Assembly: GCF_000004825.1 (NCBI RefSeq)
Contig: NW_008805063.1
Span: forward strand, 868,857-932,856
DNA length: 64,000 nt
Source: Heterostelium album PN500
Lineage: Eukaryota > Evosea > Eumycetozoa > Acytosteliales > Acytosteliaceae
Reading direction: 5' to 3'
Of the stretch, positions 58,407-64,000 are shown piece by piece. Below the pieces are notes generated by a model, which saw only the letters and a list, made by a program, of their open reading frames with translations, ran no database searches and was not told where the DNA came from. Position 1 is the first letter of the stretch; every line of letters starts with the position of its first letter. A program made the position numbers and the translations under genes.

Positions 58407-58865
58407 ATGTCAGTCTATGAGAAATTAAAGGAATTAAATATTGAATTGGGTAAGCCATCAACTAATGTCGCTGCCTACGTTATGGCTGCGCAAACCGGTA
58501 ACACTGTATTCTTGTCGGGTCACATTGCCAGACGTTCTGACGGTACTGTCTGGGTCGGTAAATGCGGTGCCAACATCAACACTGACGAAGGAAAGGATGC
58601 CGCTCGTTCGATCGCTGTAGACTTGATCACCACTCTACACTCACACACCGGAGATCTCAACAAGATCAAGCGTATCGTCAAGGTAATGGGATTGGTCAAC
58701 TCGACACTCGAGTTCACCGAGCATCATCTCGTCATGAACGGTTGCTCCGAACTCCTTAATCAAGTCTTTGGTGAAGTTGGACGTCACGCCCGTTCTGCAT
58801 TCGGTGTCGCTCAAATCCCATTGGGTGCATGCGTCGAAATCGAAATGATCGTAGAAGTCTGTTAA
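58407..58865 (+). CDS. RidA (YjgF/YER057c/UK114) family protein
   Basis: Single exon, 152 aa. RidA proteins hydrolyse reactive enamine/imine intermediates made by PLP enzymes; other subfamilies have unassigned roles. Blocks: AAYVMAAQTGNTVFLSGHIARRSDGTVWVGKCG, DEGKDAARSIAVDLITTLHSHTGDLNKIKRIVKVMGLVNS, and VFGEVGRHARSAFGVAQIPLGACVEIEMIVEV. The Arg in GRHARSAFGVAQIPLGA is the substrate-carboxylate Arg of RidA, and the terminal VEIE(M/A)IVEV strand is typical. The EVGRHARSA(F/V)GVA wording is that of the bacterial ~150-residue branch, not the ~130-residue classic RidA/UK114. Codon usage is richer in C/G at third positions than in neighbours, and there is no intron. Bacterial origin is possible. 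Confidence 0.92.
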   Translation: MSVYEKLKELNIELGKPSTNVAAYVMAAQTGNTVFLSGHIARRSDGTVWVGKCGANINTDEGKDAARSIAVDLITTLHSHTGDLNKIKRIVKVMGLVNSTLEFTEHHLVMNGCSELLNQVFGEVGRHARSAFGVAQIPLGACVEIEMIVEVC

Positions 58866-59333
58866 ATATATATTTAAACGTTCCAATCAATCAATCAATC
58901 AATCAAATCAAAATCAAAATCAACTCAACTTCGCATCTTATTATATTTTTAAATTAAATAATAAATAATATAATATAATATTCTATTTATACTTATAAAA
59001 AATATTCATCATCATATCTTTATATAAATTTAAATAAAATCTCAAAAACAAACAAAATAAAAACAACTAAAACTAACTACTTTGTTTCTTTCACAATAAC
59101 AATATTATAGGTTCAACCAGAGTCAAAACTATAATACAATATCGAATTAATAAAAATAAACAAATAATAAATTATAAATATCTTTTGTTTTTTTTTGTTG
59201 TCTTTGGAAAATAATTGTGAATTCGTGTTCACATAATTTTTCATAATCATATTCTTATTTGTATGATTTTTTTTTTTTTTTTTTTTGATTCAAGATCAAT
59301 CAATCAATCAATAATTAATTAACATATTAAATA
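58866..59333. other. Spacer between RidA and DDX42
   Basis: About 470 bp, AT-rich with AATC tandem repeats just after the RidA stop and again (ATCA tandem) next to the T tract before DDX42. No coding or RNA signal. Confidence 0.5.
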
Positions 59334-62034
59334 ATGAAGAGATTTAATAATGTATTTGATACTTCGGAAGATGATGATGTAGAAAAAGACAAATCGAAAC
59401 CATTGCTATCGTTTAAACCACCACCAACGTTTAAACCACCGACTACAGCTTTTTCAATGCCAAAACAACAATCACCTGTATTTCAATTGAATCAACAACA
59501 ACAACAACAACAACCTTTAAAGAAACATAAAGCGTTAGATGATTTCAATAGTAATATATCACCAACAAAGTCAAAAGTAGATGAAGATGAAGATGAAGTA
59601 GATCCTCTCGATGCATTTATGGAAAATGTACATAAACAAGTTCAAACAAATGCAGCAGCAGCAGCAGTAACCACTCAAAACCAGAGTACCAGAGCAACAA
59701 GAGACGATATCGAAGAAGAAGATGAAGAGGAAAAGTTCTTTAAGCTAAGAAAACAACAGATTGAAAATCAACCTACAAACAACAGCAGCAGCAACAACAG
59801 CAATTTAGAAGATGATGAAGATTACGATCCATTATTATTACAAGAGTAATATTTAATTAATTTTAAACTTTTAGTTATTCAACAACACTCACATTTAACA
59901 TCAAAATAATATAGCTCTGACGATGAAGATAATCCAAAGAGTGGTGGTGGTAATGGTGGTGGGGTTGGTGGTTATAAGAAAAAGACTATTATAGAACCAC
60001 TACCACCATTAGACCATTCAAAGATTCAGTATTTCGAGTTTGAAAAGTGTTTTTATGACGAGTGTTCGGACATTGCAAACTTGTCGACTGAGCGTGTGTT
60101 TGAGCTTCGAAAAGACTTGGACATTAGAATCAATGGAAAAGACTTGGTGAATCCAGTGACATCGTTTGGTCACTACGGCTTTGACAATCTCTTGATTCAA
60201 TCGATACAGAAGCAAGGCTATGAATCACCGACCTCCATCCAGAAGCAAGCGGTTCCCATTGCTCTGAGTGGGCGTGACTTGATCGCCATTGCCAAGACCG
60301 GCTCGGGAAAGACCGCTTCATTTATATGGCCTGCCATTCCGCATATAATGGACCAGCCATATCTTGAGAAGGGTGACGGTCCGATTGCACTGTTCGTTGC
60401 GCCAACACGTGAGCTCGCTCACCAGATCTATTTGGAGACACAAAAGTTTGCGAAACCCTACAAGATAAGAACGTCCGTCATCTATGGTGGTGTTACCAAG
60501 TTGCTGCAGTGCCGAGAGCTCAAGGCTGGCTGTGAGATTCTGGTGACTACGCCCGGACGTCTCATCGACATGATCAAGCTGAAAGCGACCAAGATGAACC
60601 GAGTCACCTACTTGGTACTAGATGAAGCCGATCGTATGTTTGACATGGGATTTGGTCCGCAAGTACAATCGATCGTCGGTCAAATTCGGCCTGACCGACA
60701 AACTCTATTATTCAGTGCGACATTCCCACCAAACATCGAAGAACTAGCGAGAAATATATTAATAGATCCAATTAGAATATCAATTGGAAATACTGGAAGT
60801 GTAAGAGAAATACATGTTGTTGTTGTTGATAAACAACAATAATATAATAACAACAACCGAATCAACTAATCAACTAATAATAATTTCTAGGCAAATCAAG
60901 ATATCACACAAAATGTTATTGTTTTGAGTTCGAATGGTGAAAAGTGGAATTGGTTAATTCAAAGACTACCATCATTAGTCAGTCAAGGCAATGTAATTAT
61001 ATTTGTAAGTACAAAGGTAGCTGTCGATGAGCTATCTATGAATTTAGTAAAGTTTGGATTCCCAAGTAAGTATTAAATTTAATATAATGATGTTGTTTGT
61101 ATTAACAATTGTTTTATTACTACCACTACTGATACTATTAGGTGAAGGACTACATGGAGATAAAGATCAGCAAGAGAGAACTATGATTATAAATAAGTTT
61201 AAGGATGGAAGTGTCCCGATATTAGTAGCAACCGATGTAGCTGGTAATGATTATATTTAATATTTGATTGATTATTAACTCATTTAGATCTAACGTGTTA
61301 CTCATCTCATCTTTATGATTATTATACTACTTTGTGTTTATCTATCTATTTCTTAATTGTTGTTTTATTTTTCTTTTTCTTTCTTTTTGTTACCACCAAT
61401 TAAATACGACTACCATTATTAATGAATAAATGTAGCACGTGGACTCGATATCAATTTAATTAGGAATGTCGTTAATTTCGATCCTTCTCGTGATATCGAT
61501 TCACACACTCACAGAATCGGTAGAACAGGTCGTGCAGGTACTCAAGGTATTGCATACACACTCATCACACCAAAAGACATCCACTTCTCTGCCGAGTTGG
61601 TAAAACACCTTGAAGAAGCCAACCAAATAGTACCACCTGAATTAATCTCAATTGCAATGAACGTATGTTAATTAATTTGATAACAATAACAATAACAATA
61701 ACAACAACAAATATTAACAAACTAATTGTTTAATTATATTATAATACAGAATAATCAATTTAGAAGAGAAAGATCAGGAGGTGATAATAATAGAAGAGGT
61801 AATAGGAGAGGTGGTGGTGGCGGTAGAGGTGGAAGAGGTGGTAGAGGTGGACGTGGCAGAGGTTCCGGTATTGGATATAGAAATAGTAGCAACCCCTATA
61901 TGGATAGTAGTAGTGGTGGTGGTGGTGGTAGTGGCGGATCAAACTCAAAGAAACCAACGTTTGTACGGGCAAGTGATAATTCAAATATATCAAATTTCGA
62001 TAAACAAGAAGAAGACGATCTTTATGACTATTAA
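59334..62034 (+). CDS. ddx42: DEAD-box RNA helicase DDX42
   Basis: ATP-dependent RNA helicase of the DDX42/SF3b125 group, linked to the U2 snRNP. Six exons (59334-59845, 59915-60800, 60891-61065, 61142-61243, 61436-61662, 61750-62034) join in phase to 728 aa. The N-terminal third is acidic, Pro/Gln-rich. Conserved motifs are all present: Q motif GYESPTSIQKQAVPIALSGRD, motif I AKTGSGKT, Ia PTRELAHQI, Ib TPGR, II DEADRMFDMGF, III SAT, IV IIFVSTK, V TDVAARGLDI, VI HRIGRTGRAG. DDX42-specific wording includes FIWPAIPHIMDQ, GDGPIA, KWNWLIQRL and LHGDKDQQERT. The last exon encodes an RGG box ([17 protein letters not shown] type), a common RNA-binding tail. It is convergent with LZIC, 180 bp away. 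Confidence 0.96.
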
Positions 62035-62214
62035 ATAATAATAATATTACCCAAACCAAATTAATTATAATTCCTAATCCAATACTTTTTTCATTCATTA
62101 TTTATTTATTCATTCTATTTTTATTTGTTGTTTTTTGATTTGTTTTGTTTTATACAATAATCCTTTTATAATTTAAATAAATTGATTTGAAGATGATGAA
62201 ATGATAAACTATGT

Positions 62215-63715
<1,501 letters not shown>

Positions 63716-64000
63716 ATGGATAGATTGAATATAATTTTAGTATTGGGTTTGTTGTTTGTAGCTGTTAATGGAGATATTTGGCAGCAATGTGAAGGAAATG
63801 TAAATCCTACATTCAGTATTACATCGTTAACACTTCAACCAGATCCACCAGTTATTGGCAAGAGTGTCGTCGTCAACGCCGTCGGAACACTTAGTGAACA
63901 GGTCACCTCTGGTAACTCTGTCTTTACGATTCAATTCTATATAGCAGGTGCATGGAGAAATCTTCCAACCTTCAAAAATGATGTTTGTAGTGTAGTCAAG
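63716..64000 (+). CDS. Secreted ML-domain protein (partial, cut by window end)
   Basis: The first 95 codons of a gene that continues beyond the window. MDRLNIILVLGLLFVAVNG is a clear signal peptide. The mature part, DIWQQCEGNVNPTFSITSLTLQPDPPVIGKSVVVNAVGTLSEQV, has the ML (MD-2-related lipid-recognition) layout: an early Cys, a beta-strand ending in LTLQPDPPxxGK, and then alternating strands up to NDVCSVVK with the next conserved Cys. Dictyostelids have several such phosphatidylinositol/phosphatidylglycerol-transfer and NPC2-like proteins in lysosomes or secreted. No intron in the visible part. Confidence 0.85.
   Translation, partial: MDRLNIILVLGLLFVAVNGDIWQQCEGNVNPTFSITSLTLQPDPPVIGKSVVVNAVGTLSEQVTSGNSVFTIQFYIAGAWRNLPTFKNDVCSVVK

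Noticed and set aside
61726-62098. Antisense and alternative frames opposite the RGG box of DDX42
   Set aside because: Low-complexity GGT/AGA repeats keep several frames open; the helicase frame is the one continuous with conserved motifs.

Overview
The window is nuclear DNA of a dictyostelid social amoeba. Coding blocks are only moderately AT-rich, while introns and intergenic DNA are extremely AT-rich with long A and T runs. Introns are short and GT..AG, usually 70-200 bp. Proteins carry poly-Asn, poly-Gln, poly-Ser and poly-Thr insertions, and there is an FNIP-repeat protein, a family expanded in this group. I cannot name the species. Exon models were built by hand: splice sites were chosen so that phase is kept across every intron and the joined protein matches its family.

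Layout. 1-3150: no convincing gene. 3151-5888: SmD1 (minus), a small villin-headpiece protein (minus) and mitochondrial ribosomal protein bL33m (plus). 6345-6622: a GC-richer island with several strong hairpins and an upstream DUSE-like box, a candidate structured RNA. 6834-19330, all minus: an unrecognised 289-aa protein, an ELMO/CED-12 protein, COG6 and a PH-domain coiled-coil protein. 20988-26853, all plus: SDHAF4, a mitochondrial MinD, an MFS transporter and an acidic protein. 28086-34053: a 16-exon CCCH zinc finger + RNB + SF1-helicase fusion whose two enzyme cores are both degenerate. 34369-34728: a secreted saposin-like protein. 34885-42632 (minus): a 2481-aa TPR-like protein. 44796-45726: the KEOPS kinase Bud32.

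45779-49467 is the most unusual stretch. A single-exon GNAT acetyltransferase very close to bacterial YjaB sits between inverted copies of a ~120-bp repeat, with a third, direct copy nearby. Then come SNAPC3 (an snRNA-promoter factor) and a single-exon ecotin-like protease inhibitor without signal peptide or disulfide cysteines. Two bacterial-type genes within 3 kb suggest a point where foreign DNA entered.

50223-64000: a RhoGAP-RasGEF fusion (minus), an FNIP-repeat protein, a bacterial-type RidA protein, DEAD-box helicase DDX42, LZIC (minus), and the start of a secreted ML-domain protein cut by the window edge.

Genes are independently transcribed and I see no operons. Functional themes are RNA processing (SmD1, SNAPC3, DDX42, the CCCH fusion), mitochondria (bL33m, SDHAF4, MinD) and small-GTPase/cytoskeleton signalling (ELMO, RhoGAP-RasGEF, headpiece protein). 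The strongest candidates for something undescribed are the CCCH-RNB-helicase pseudoenzyme, the repeat-flanked YjaB-like gene with the neighbouring ecotin, and the structured RNA island.
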